This document shows, piece by piece, positions 1 to 6,127 of a DNA stretch of 9,359 bases. The notes beneath the pieces are model-generated. The model was not told where the DNA came from, did no database searches, and was given only the letters and a program-made list of their open reading frames with translations. The position numbers and the translations under genes were made by a program. Source of the DNA: Flavobacteriales bacterium UBA6049 (GTDB lineage Bacteria; Bacteroidota; Bacteroidia; Flavobacteriales_G; Salibacteraceae); the NCBI GenBank assembly GCA_002429085.1, contig DIYR01000128.1:1-9359 (forward strand). The letters run 5' to 3'. How positions within the stretch are numbered: the first letter of the stretch is position 1; every line of letters begins with the position of its first letter.

Positions 1-204
1 TACTCGAATATCTGGCCCACCATTTTTACTGGGAATAAACTGCTCCTGGCAATCTAAACCTTTAATGTTTTTACCGATGTTGCTTTTTCGGATTTGGTTG
101 ATGAGTTTGGCACTCCATCTTTTTGAAAATAGTTTTACAAGAATCTGCAATGGAAATACATACTTTCTCAATTCTGGGTGGAATTGTTCTTTTTTAATGC
201 TCAT
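1..204 (-). CDS. Probable alpha/beta hydrolase, N-terminal fragment (cut by window edge)
   Basis: This is an open frame of 68 codons that starts at the ATG complementary to 202-204 and runs off the left edge without a stop. The peptide begins MSIKKEQFHPELRKY and ends IPSKNGGPDIRV. A basic, amphipathic lead-in followed by a short strand of the form 'IP..NGGPDIRV' resembles the region just before the HGGG oxyanion motif in carboxylesterase-like hydrolases of the alpha/beta hydrolase-3 type. The catalytic Ser, Asp and His and the HGGG motif would lie outside the window, so the activity cannot be confirmed. No signal peptide is visible, which suggests a cytoplasmic enzyme. There is no Shine-Dalgarno sequence before the ATG, as is common in Bacteroidota. 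The gene is preceded by a strong palindrome overlapping a candidate promoter. The coding call is fairly secure; the family call rests on N-terminal resemblance only. Confidence 0.6.
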   Translation of the reverse strand, partial: MSIKKEQFHPELRKYVFPLQILVKLFSKRWSAKLINQIRKSNIGKNIKGLDCQEQFIPSKNGGPDIRV

Positions 205-234
205 GTTGTTTTATTACTGAAGTTGTCACTAACT

Positions 235-267
235 AGGTTATAAGATTACAAAAAGTAATCATAACCT
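235..267. repeat. Palindrome upstream of the hydrolase, possible operator
   Basis: The arms AGGTTAT (235-241) and GATTAC (244-249) are perfectly complementary to GTAATC (255-260) and ATAACCT (261-267), with an AAAAA loop and a 2-nt bulge at 242-243. That is 13 base pairs in total. It lies 31-63 nt upstream of the hydrolase ATG and overlaps the candidate -7 promoter element, so it could be a repressor operator. It could instead form a hairpin in the 5' leader. No regulator gene is visible next to it. Confidence 0.55.
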
Positions 268-280
268 TATTGTCTCAAAA
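249..280 (-). promoter_or_regulatory. Candidate promoter of the hydrolase gene
   Basis: Read on the minus strand, TTTTG (276-280) is followed 18 nt later by TACTTTTTG (249-257). This approximates the Bacteroidota -33 TTG and -7 TAnnTTTG pair, but with one extra base inside the -7 element. Transcription would start near 240 and leave a leader of about 35 nt. The match is imperfect, so confidence is low. Confidence 0.28.
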
Positions 281-332
281 GGATGAAATTACTTTTTAGT
301 ACTGATTTAATTTTAGTTTGAGAGGGTGAATG

Positions 333-480
333 CTTTTACTTCGACTCTGCTCAGAAACCGCGCAGTAGTTTCGATTTCTGGGACTAGTTTAGAGAATTAT
401 TCAGTTTGGAGTGTGAATGGTAGAGTGGAACATAATGATGTGACTTACGAGCTGCATATGGAGCGGAGTCGAAATGGAAG
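333..480. repeat. Inverted pair of TTCGACTCnGCTC repeats
   Basis: The left arm at 333-352 contains TTCGACTCTGCTC. The right arm at 461-480, read on the other strand, contains TTCGACTCCGCTC; the two 20-nt arms match at 16 of 20 positions. They bound a segment of 148 bp with no gene. From general knowledge, TTCGACTC[C/T]GCTCAG-like words are often scattered between genes in flavobacterial genomes, where they behave like REP sequences. A mobile origin, for example a small non-autonomous element, is inference: no target-site duplication or transposase was seen. Confidence 0.5.
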
Positions 481-831
481 TCAATGATCTGTCATTTTTA
501 ACTTGCTCAACCTTCTTAACTATGGAAAGTAGAACTTTTATTGCTATACGTGTATTGAGCGCAGTAGCTAGGACAAAGTGATAGGATAACAATTCAATTA
601 CGCTAAGGACTGCAAATCGGAGTAAATGAGGGAAGTGACTGTTTGTAATCAATTTGTTAGAGGGATAGGTTTTATAAGAATTAATGACTTAGTCAATCGC
701 TTTCCACTTCTCTCTAATAAGTCCTTTTCTTTTTCATTTAATTAGTAACAGTGTTGATGGATAAAAGACAGAAGACTTTTGTTCGTGCAGATATTTTCTT
801 GCGGAATCAGATTTACCAATGTCTGGATTAA

Positions 832-2319
832 CTATTCTATATCAACACCCAATTCTTGAAGTGCTTTTTTACCTCTTTTATTTTTAGGATTCAATTGGAT
901 GGATTTTTTATAATTATCTATGGCTTCATTCTTTCTCCCCATTTTTAAAAGGCATTCTCCATAGCTATCATACACGTTGAAAGCACTTGGAAAAGCTTGA
1001 ATGTTTAATTCAAAAATCTCTAATGCGATTTCAAAATCTCCATTATTCATGAATTTATAACCATACCAGTTCATATCATTTTCAATTAGTTCAAACGATT
1101 TGTTATTCATATTAGCTAGAAAGTACTCTTTAGCTGTTTCAATACCATTTTCGTTTATGATTTTTGCGAATTCCTTGGCTAGGTTATTACTTGGAATATC
1201 GTAAGTCTCTTCATTCATTATTCCTCGCAGTGCAGTGGTTATTTTACCTAAAGGAGCTATACTGGTGTTATTTAGTAAAATAATTAGAGACTTGTCAGTT
1301 GTTGATCTGGATATGTAGCTGTTGAATCCATTAATGCCTCCTGGGTGGGCAATTACAGATATGCTTTTGTTCGAGTTCCCAATAGGCTCTTCGTAGCTCA
1401 TCCATCCATATCCATATTCCATCGAAGCTGACATTTTCACATGAGGCTTCATATATTCATTCATATATTGTTTCGATAGTAATTGATCAGTGTATAAAGC
1501 CTGGTCCCATAAGAATAAATCTTCGACTGTTGAGTAAATTGCCCCTGCAGCATAAGGGAAGCTCATATCAATGTAATTGGCATTTGAAATCTCAATACCT
1601 TTTTTCTTATAGCCGAGGGCTCTGTTCTTAATGATCTTTGAATGATTGTCAAATCCAGAATTCAACATGCTAAGTGGAGTAAATATATTTTCTTCTAATA
1701 ATTGCTCATATGATTTCCCTGTAGTTTCCTCAAGAATGTAACCTAATAAACTATATCCTGAATTAGAGTATCGATACATTTCTCCTGGAGTAAACTCTAA
1801 GTCTATATCTTGAAATGTTTTGACAAGCATTTCTGGAGTAATCGATTCTTTATTATGGCCTTGTTGATACGCTTCAAAGGATGTATAGTTTGGTAATCCT
1901 GAAGTATGCGTTAACAAATGATGAATCGTTATTTTTTCTCCATTCTCTGTTGGATAATTTGTGATGTACTTGGAAATAGGTGTGTTAAGATCTATTTTCC
2001 CTAGCTCTACTTGTTGTAGGATTAACATGGCAGTGAATTGCTTGGTGATAGATCCAATTCTGAATTTGGTGCTTGATTTATTAGGAATACTCCATTCAAT
2101 GTTGGCAAAACCAAATCCCTTTTTGTATACGATTTCACCTTCTTTTGCAATTAAAACAGAACCACTAAAATTACCTATATCACTGTACTTCTGTAATAGT
2201 TCATCGAATTGCTGTGTCTTTTTTGATTCAGAATAAAATCCTACGAGGATCGCAACAATGCAAAAAATCAGTAAAATTCCTGTTAACAGGCCTAGTTGAT
2301 TTGAATTAGTCTTTATCAT
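832..2319 (-). CDS. Serine hydrolase of the class C beta-lactamase fold with C-terminal TPR repeats
   Basis: The 495-residue protein begins with a hydrophobic segment (about 9-29) that is either a signal peptide or an uncleaved anchor, placing the catalytic domain outside the cytoplasm. The catalytic domain spans about 40-365. It carries the SxxK motif S90-I-T-K93 (nucleophile and general base), the YxN motif Y184-S-N186, and H325-P-G327 in place of the KTG triad. The HxG form is common in esterase or D-amino-peptidase-like members rather than true beta-lactamases. The family includes penicillin-binding proteins, esterases and peptidases, so the substrate is unknown. Residues about 413-481 form two TPR units, each with the G/A...A...P pattern, and probably mediate protein contacts. 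The motifs are intact, so the enzyme should be active. It lies 183 bp downstream of the two-component operon on the same strand. A TACATTTG element upstream suggests it has its own promoter. Confidence 0.9.
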   Translation of the reverse strand: MIKTNSNQLGLLTGILLIFCIVAILVGFYSESKKTQQFDELLQKYSDIGNFSGSVLIAKEGEIVYKKGFGFANIEWSIPNKSSTKFRIGSITKQFTAMLILQQVELGKIDLNTPISKYITNYPTENGEKITIHHLLTHTSGLPNYTSFEAYQQGHNKESITPEMLVKTFQDIDLEFTPGEMYRYSNSGYSLLGYILEETTGKSYEQLLEENIFTPLSMLNSGFDNHSKIIKNRALGYKKKGIEISNANYIDMSFPYAAGAIYSTVEDLFLWDQALYTDQLLSKQYMNEYMKPHVKMSASMEYGYGWMSYEEPIGNSNKSISVIAHPGGINGFNSYISRSTTDKSLIILLNNTSIAPLGKITTALRGIMNEETYDIPSNNLAKEFAKIINENGIETAKEYFLANMNNKSFELIENDMNWYGYKFMNNGDFEIALEIFELNIQAFPSAFNVYDSYGECLLKMGRKNEAIDNYKKSIQLNPKNKRGKKALQELGVDIE

Positions 2320-2346
2320 CCTACAGTTTCTTTAAGATTACCAATC

Positions 2347-2354
2347 CAAATGTA
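2347..2354 (-). promoter_or_regulatory. Candidate -7 element for the serine hydrolase gene
   Basis: TACATTTG on the minus strand is an exact match to the Bacteroidota -7 consensus TAnnTTTG. It lies 27 nt upstream of the start codon, giving a leader of roughly 20 nt. No good TTG -33 element is found at the normal distance; a TTTT run lies about 25 nt further upstream. The call therefore rests on the -7 match alone. Confidence 0.35.
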
Positions 2355-2445
2355 TCTGCTTGCTCTAGGTTTCTATGATAAAAGTGATGAACAGGCCAGT
2401 TTCGTTGTTAAATATCTGTATTTGGTACATGAACACTCATTCGCC

Positions 2446-2475
2446 AAAAAAATCATGGAGTTCATGTAGATTTTT
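2446..2475 (-). terminator. Candidate terminator after the two-component operon
   Basis: On the minus strand an A-rich arm AAAAAT, a 3-nt bulge and CATG pair with CATG and ATTTTT across the loop AACTC. The right arm ends in a run of seven T. It lies about 28 nt after the stop codon of the LytTR regulator. The stem is short and A/T-rich, so termination would be weak. This placement supports separate transcription of the serine hydrolase. Confidence 0.35.
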
Positions 2476-2502
2476 AACTTGTTCGAAGTTTTTTTATGAT
2501 GA

Positions 2503-3201
2503 CTATTTAGTAATTAGTTTATTTACCACACTTTTATAAGTCTGACCAATAGGAATTTGATGTTCTTGAATTTTTATGCGATTTCCTTCAATTTGGTTGA
2601 TTTTTTCAATAGCGACTATAAATGATTTGTGAACACGAAGAAATCCTCGGTTCTTAAACTGTTCTTCATAAAAGGCTATTTTTTCGTGACTCACGATCAT
2701 TTCATCTTTAACATATAGTTTCGTGTAATTACCGTAAGCTTCAATGAAAAGCATGTTTGTGAGCTTGATTTGATGATGTTTTTTATCACTTTTAACAAAA
2801 ATACTTCCATTTACTGGGAAGCCTTCATCTTGAATTAAAACAGACGATTGTTGTTTCTTACCGAGTTTATTTATTGCTTTTACCAATCGATCAAAAGGTA
2901 TTGGTTTCAATAGATAATCAACCACTCCTAGTTCATAACCATCTAACGCATATTCTTTGTAGGCAGAAGTAATTATCACTTCAGGCGAATTGGGTAAAGT
3001 TCTTATGAAATCCAAGCCACTTAGTTTTGGCATATTAATATCTAGAAACATGAAATCAACTTGCGATTTTGATAAGAACTGCATTGCTTCCATTGCAGAA
3101 TAGCAATTACCTACTAACTCTAAATGAGGCATCATAGCACAAAACTCTTCTATTATTTCATGAGCTAGTGGTTCGTCATCAATTATGATAAACTTAAGCA
3201 T
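2503..3201 (-). CDS. LytTR-family response regulator
   Basis: The 232-residue protein has a receiver domain (about 1-120) and a LytTR DNA-binding domain (about 132-230). In the receiver, the acidic pair D8-D9, the phospho-acceptor D54 in FLDINMP, the T78/S79 position and K99 before P100 are all present, so phosphorylation should be possible. The C-terminal part shows the LytTR pattern: 'F IEAYGNYTKLYV', then 'FLRVHKSFIVAIEKI', then 'IPIGQTYK'. LytTR domains bind DNA as mostly beta proteins and usually recognise direct repeats in promoters. Its ATG overlaps the last 8 nt of the upstream kinase gene, so the two are translationally coupled and it is almost certainly that kinase's partner. No targets can be read from the sequence; the nearest downstream gene is the serine hydrolase. 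Length is typical for the family. Confidence 0.95.
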   Translation of the reverse strand: MLKFIIIDDEPLAHEIIEEFCAMMPHLELVGNCYSAMEAMQFLSKSQVDFMFLDINMPKLSGLDFIRTLPNSPEVIITSAYKEYALDGYELGVVDYLLKPIPFDRLVKAINKLGKKQQSSVLIQDEGFPVNGSIFVKSDKKHHQIKLTNMLFIEAYGNYTKLYVKDEMIVSHEKIAFYEEQFKNRGFLRVHKSFIVAIEKINQIEGNRIKIQEHQIPIGQTYKSVVNKLITK

Positions 3202-4324
3202 GAGCTGGAATTTTTAAGATAAATGTATACGTATTGTTATTACTTATGGATGTCTTTAGCTCATAGGAATCTTTATATAGTAAATCCAATCTTCTTTTAA
3301 TATTTTCTAATCCAATTCCTTTGGTTTTGGTTTTGTTTTCGGGATCAAAATTATTTTTGATCTCAAAGTAAAAAGAACTCTCTTTTTGCTCTAGATCTAT
3401 TGAAATAAATCCCTCATCTGATATCGACATAATTCCATGCTTGAAGGCATTCTCTAAGGGGATAATAAATAATAATGGAGCCACTTTTGAGTGTTCTGAA
3501 ACATTGTGTTTGAATGAAACTTCTATATTCTTACTATTTCGAATTTTATGTAATTCAATATAATTGGTTAAATAGTTTATTTCTTCTTTGATTTCAACAA
3601 CTTCTTTTTTTCCTTCATAGATAGTGTATCTCATCATGTCCGATAGTTTGAGTATTACTTCAGGAGCTTGATCAGATTTTTTAAGAGTTAGTGCATATAA
3701 GTTATTTAGGGTATTAAAAAAGAAGTGAGGATTTATTTGTGCTTGAAGCATAGACAATTCAGCACTTGCTTTTTCGACTTTTAAAACTTGAAACCATTTC
3801 CATTGTTCGTAAGACCACAGGCTTAACAAAATGGGAATAGGAACAATGAAGGAAATGAAAATTCCTAATGATAAATATCCGTATAAAGCAGAATTGTCTA
3901 GAAGTACCCTAAAATAAAAGAAAACACAGTACGTAGTTGAATAATATGATAGAATTCCTATTTGGTATTTTTTAAAGAATTTGGGAGCAGTAAGAAAAGC
4001 GGTTGTGAGGTAGATGATGGTGAACAATAATATCATTAATGGATTATCTGGTGTATTGTTACCTGAGCTGATTAGTAGAGTGATAAGAATAATAAAAGCA
4101 ACTCCAATGACTATGTGAATTGAGGGGAAATTGGATTTAGTGTGTTGAAACTTATGAATAGAAACAGAAATTAGGAAACAATAGAATAAAAAGATGAGCA
4201 GATTGATAGGAGTATTACTTGCATCAATTAATATGAGGTTTTTATAAGATAGTAATTCAACAATAAGCCATGTAACTCCTGCTCCTAATAAGAAGGCTCT
4301 ATATTTTTTTATGAAGTTCCACAT
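3194..4324 (-). CDS. Membrane sensor histidine kinase of the His_kinase (LytS/YehU-like) family
   Basis: The 376-residue protein has about six hydrophobic segments in its first 172 residues (near 10-26, 39-57, 68-87, 95-112, 120-142 and 146-172) with no large extracytoplasmic domain. It may therefore sense a signal in or at the membrane. A short coiled linker leads to the His_kinase domain, where H200 in QINPHFFFNTLNNLYAL is the predicted phosphorylation site. The ATPase domain follows, with an N-box at 289-297 (PLENAFKHG) and a G-box at 336-341 (GIGLEN). All key residues are present. It passes phosphate to the LytTR regulator encoded immediately downstream, with an 8-nt gene overlap. The signal is unknown. 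A TAAATTTG sequence lies only 4 nt before the ATG (4329-4336), too close to serve as a normal promoter unless the message is leaderless. This is one of the most AT-rich genes in the window. Confidence 0.95.
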   Translation of the reverse strand: MWNFIKKYRAFLLGAGVTWLIVELLSYKNLILIDASNTPINLLIFLFYCFLISVSIHKFQHTKSNFPSIHIVIGVAFIILITLLISSGNNTPDNPLMILLFTIIYLTTAFLTAPKFFKKYQIGILSYYSTTYCVFFYFRVLLDNSALYGYLSLGIFISFIVPIPILLSLWSYEQWKWFQVLKVEKASAELSMLQAQINPHFFFNTLNNLYALTLKKSDQAPEVILKLSDMMRYTIYEGKKEVVEIKEEINYLTNYIELHKIRNSKNIEVSFKHNVSEHSKVAPLLFIIPLENAFKHGIMSISDEGFISIDLEQKESSFYFEIKNNFDPENKTKTKGIGLENIKRRLDLLYKDSYELKTSISNNNTYTFILKIPAHA

Positions 4325-4391
4325 CTATCAAATTTAGATAAGTTAGTCAAACCTTATGGTTCATTTCTGTCTTTCTGAATAACTACAATAG

Positions 4392-4604
4392 TGTTGTAAC
4401 AAACGGGATTATAAGCTTTTTCTATTGCTATTTGGATCAGAACTATTAAGAGAGCTTAGAGGAGATGTACTTTCAATAGTTGCCATTTATATGCGAGGCT
4501 GTCCTAGGGTAGAGGAGTTGGCTTTTTATTCTAATAGATTTGTTTTAAGAGGTACTCATGTAGATAATATCATTTTTGCGGTCGATGGAAAATTAGATCG
4601 CTGA
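4392..4604 (+). pseudogene. Unrecognised plus-strand open frame, possible gene remnant
   Basis: Within the 335-bp gap between the kinase start and the next gene, one plus-strand frame is open for 70 codons between TAG (4389-4391) and TGA (4602-4604). It has no good start codon: only a TTG at 4395 and an ATG at 4491, the latter leaving 37 codons. The peptide has protein-like composition, with stretches such as ELLRELRGDVLSIVAIYMRG and VLRGTHVDNIIFAVDGKLDR. I do not recognise the family. It is the only plus-strand candidate in the window. It may be the C-terminal scrap of a decayed gene or simply a chance frame. The rest of the gap (4325-4391 and 4605-4659) shows no clear signal. Confidence 0.22.
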
Positions 4605-4659
4605 ATTACGAGGTGCTAGCTGTTTTATTGAAGGGTTATGTTAGTTGAAATTCAGATAG

Positions 4660-5361
4660 TTATAGTTCTAGATTTCCTATCCATAATCCTTGGCAAGAAA
4701 TGTAATGAGTTCTGTACTTGATGTGTCTCTTAGGTTCTCTTCTTAATAATGTACTTCTATAGTTGTAGCTAAAATGTCTTATGAAACCTCCAGAACTATA
4801 CTCTTGATGACAGACCATCTGCGGCTTAAGTTCTATAAGTAAAATCGTATCGTTTATGTGCAGAGGGAATATTTTGCTAGAGTCCAAGTCTTTTGCCTTG
4901 TAAAACTTCTCTTTATACCTGGGTTTCTTGTCTTTTCGAGTCACTGGTGCTGGAAAGTAGTAGGTTTTGGTTACATAGGAATATGCAAGTTCGTTTTGAA
5001 TTAGATGAATGTTCTTTAGTCGCAAGGTATCTTGTCTTAGTTTGGTTAGTCCTTCAATCGTTAGATACCCTCCTTTCGTATCTGTAGAGATTTTAAGAAC
5101 TGAGCTATCATTTAAACTTGGGAGTTCGATTCTATTATTAGACCAAGTTCTACCTATTGAGACTACTTTGCCTGTTATGACTAGGCCTGTTGTTGGAAAT
5201 TGAAGGAAACTACTTTTAGTCATTCCATGTTCAAAAAAATCAATGGAAATGGAGGGAGAATCTTGAGAATCAGAGTAAATTATTTTTTCGACAATTATGA
5301 CTTGTGAACATATAGTATGCGTCAGGATTAAACTGATCGAAAAAAGTAGGAATTTAATCAT
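4660..5361 (-). CDS. Exported protein of unknown function
   Basis: This 233-residue protein is not one I recognise. Residues 1-19 form a signal peptide: a basic start (MIKF), a hydrophobic core, and a likely cleavage ICS|Q that leaves an N-terminal glutamine, a common arrangement in Bacteroidota. There is a Cys at position 18, but the preceding residues (HTI) do not fit a lipobox, so a soluble periplasmic or secreted protein is more likely than a lipoprotein. The middle (about 40-130) alternates short hydrophobic and polar stretches as in beta-rich domains. The last third is rich in Lys, Arg and Tyr and contains two further cysteines (C184 and C223). It is flanked by intergenic gaps on both sides and belongs to no evident operon. 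A TAAATTTG -7 match at 5501-5508 would give a leader of about 130 nt. The coding call rests on length, start codon and signal peptide. Confidence 0.7.
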   Translation of the reverse strand: MIKFLLFSISLILTHTICSQVIIVEKIIYSDSQDSPSISIDFFEHGMTKSSFLQFPTTGLVITGKVVSIGRTWSNNRIELPSLNDSSVLKISTDTKGGYLTIEGLTKLRQDTLRLKNIHLIQNELAYSYVTKTYYFPAPVTRKDKKPRYKEKFYKAKDLDSSKIFPLHINDTILLIELKPQMVCHQEYSSGGFIRHFSYNYRSTLLRREPKRHIKYRTHYISCQGLWIGNLEL

Positions 5362-5435
5362 GCTTGAATATTTCGTGCAAATTTGATTTTCGATGACTCA
5401 TTTCTCAAATTAATGAAAAGGGTTTCATTTCTGAA

Positions 5436-5459
5436 CAGTAATAGATTTTTTTATTACTG
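5436..5459. repeat. 8-bp inverted repeat with T-rich loop
   Basis: CAGTAATA (5436-5443) is perfectly complementary to TATTACTG (5452-5459) across an 8-nt loop GATTTTTT. It lies in the leader region of the exported-protein gene, between that gene and the VOC gene upstream of it. No T-run follows the stem on either strand, so it is not a typical terminator. It could be a regulatory site or a weak leader hairpin. Confidence 0.35.
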
Positions 5460-5500
5460 ATTTTCGGAAATAAACATGCTTTCATAAAATAGAAGTTGTT

Positions 5501-5508
5501 CAAATTTA
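5501..5508 (-). promoter_or_regulatory. Candidate -7 element for the exported-protein gene
   Basis: TAAATTTG on the minus strand matches TAnnTTTG exactly. A TTG lies about 25 nt upstream, slightly further than the usual spacing. Transcription would start near 5494, giving a leader of about 130 nt that contains the inverted repeat at 5436-5459. Confidence 0.25.
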
Positions 5509-5551
5509 GACTTAAACCGCTATTGATTACACGCAATGCCGGTAGTAGTTT

Positions 5552-6067
5552 TTACACCGGATTTTGAATTGGTGAACAGATTTCGATTATAAATCCGTTC
5601 AAGTCTCTTAAATAACCAACTTGTTGTCCCCAAGGTTTTGTAACTGTCTTTTCTAAAAGTTCTGCACCATTTTTAATTGCATTATTCATTACTTTCTCCA
5701 CTTCTGAAGTTGTAAAAGCTAATTCGATTCCGAATGGCTTCTCACTTAATTTACTTTTTATGAAACCTTTTTTGAAGTTTGAATTACCAAGTTCAAGGTT
5801 TGCGAATGCAATTGCAGTATTGCCCGATATTAATTCTCCATAATCATTTTCTGGTGACAGAAATTTTTGTTCAAACCCAAATGCTTTTTTGTAGAACTCT
5901 ATTGTTTTTGGTACGTTCTTGACGTAAAGAATTGTGTACGCGTATTGAATGTCCATCTTTTTTGTTTGAAGTTCAGAGTTATTGATCAAGCTTTTGTTTT
6001 GGTTATTATCCTTGTTTTCACAAGAAGTAAATAAGATTAAACCAATAAATAAAAACCAAAATTTCAT
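5552..6067 (-). CDS. VOC (glyoxalase/dioxygenase-fold) lipoprotein
   Basis: I start this gene at the ATG complementary to 6065-6067, giving 171 residues. A longer frame to 6085 would need a TTG codon, while the ATG start places MKFWFLFIGLILFTSC as a proper lipoprotein signal with C16 as the lipidated cysteine. A polar linker (17-37) follows, then one VOC domain (about 38-168) with two beta-alpha-beta-beta-beta modules. The first contains YTILYVKNVPKTIEFYKKAFG and the second GIELAFTTSEV to LNGFIIEICSP. Residues at the usual metal-ligand places read as Y44, E78, E115 and E162, so the canonical histidines are absent. It may bind a substrate or drug without a standard metal site. M38 (ATG at 5954-5956) sits exactly where ordinary VOC proteins begin and could be a second start giving a cytoplasmic form. 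It lies 60 bp downstream of the AraC regulator gene. Substrate unknown. Confidence 0.87.
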   Translation of the reverse strand: MKFWFLFIGLILFTSCENKDNNQNKSLINNSELQTKKMDIQYAYTILYVKNVPKTIEFYKKAFGFEQKFLSPENDYGELISGNTAIAFANLELGNSNFKKGFIKSKLSEKPFGIELAFTTSEVEKVMNNAIKNGAELLEKTVTKPWGQQVGYLRDLNGFIIEICSPIQNPV

Positions 6068-6082
6068 TTCCTTGTTTTGGAA

Positions 6083-6090
6083 CAAAGTTA
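6083..6090 (-). promoter_or_regulatory. Candidate -7 element for the VOC lipoprotein gene
   Basis: TAACTTTG on the minus strand is an exact TAnnTTTG match, 15 nt before the chosen ATG. No TTG is found at the -33 distance. If real, transcription starts very close to 6075, which excludes most of the TTG-initiated extension and supports the ATG at 6067. Confidence 0.33.
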
Positions 6091-6127
6091 TTCAGCCCTG
6101 AAAGTTTGATTTTGTAAAAAAACGACA

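Larger units (their letters stand above)
205..831. other. Gene-free stretch of about 630 bp
   Basis: This stretch separates the hydrolase start from the serine hydrolase stop. An open frame of 83 codons on the minus strand (401-652) has no recognisable motif and overlaps the repeat arm at 461-480, so I do not call it a gene. The stretch holds the palindrome at 235-267 and the TTCGACTC inverted repeat at 333-480. It also holds a 9-mer GCGCAGTAG present at both 360-368 and 559-567, and a 13-mer at 541-553 that recurs at 6949-6961. No convincing terminator for the serine hydrolase was found in 660-831. Confidence 0.6.

Noticed and set aside
401..652. Minus-strand open frame of 83 codons
   Set aside because: No recognisable motif, overlaps the TTCGACTC repeat arm, and lies in a stretch with no gene-like context; most likely chance.
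1961..2236. Plus-strand open frame antisense to the serine hydrolase
   Set aside because: Complement of a conserved coding region; no independent signal.
2474..2495. AACTT/AAGTT hairpin followed by T-run on the plus strand
   Set aside because: Stem of only five A/T-rich pairs and no plus-strand gene upstream to terminate.
4329..4336. TAAATTTG match just before the kinase ATG
   Set aside because: Only 4 nt from the start codon with no -33 partner at a normal distance, so the promoter is probably elsewhere.
4893..5203. Two short plus-strand frames antisense to the exported-protein gene
   Set aside because: They overlap a minus-strand frame with a signal peptide and full length; no motifs or upstream signals support them.
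5539..5560. CCGGT/ACCGG inverted repeat at the VOC stop codon
   Set aside because: Short stem with a 12-nt loop, overlaps the stop codon and has no T-run; too weak to call a terminator.
6068..6085. N-terminal extension of the VOC gene to a TTG codon
   Set aside because: The ATG at 6065-6067 gives a clean lipoprotein signal, and the extension overlaps the candidate -7 promoter element.
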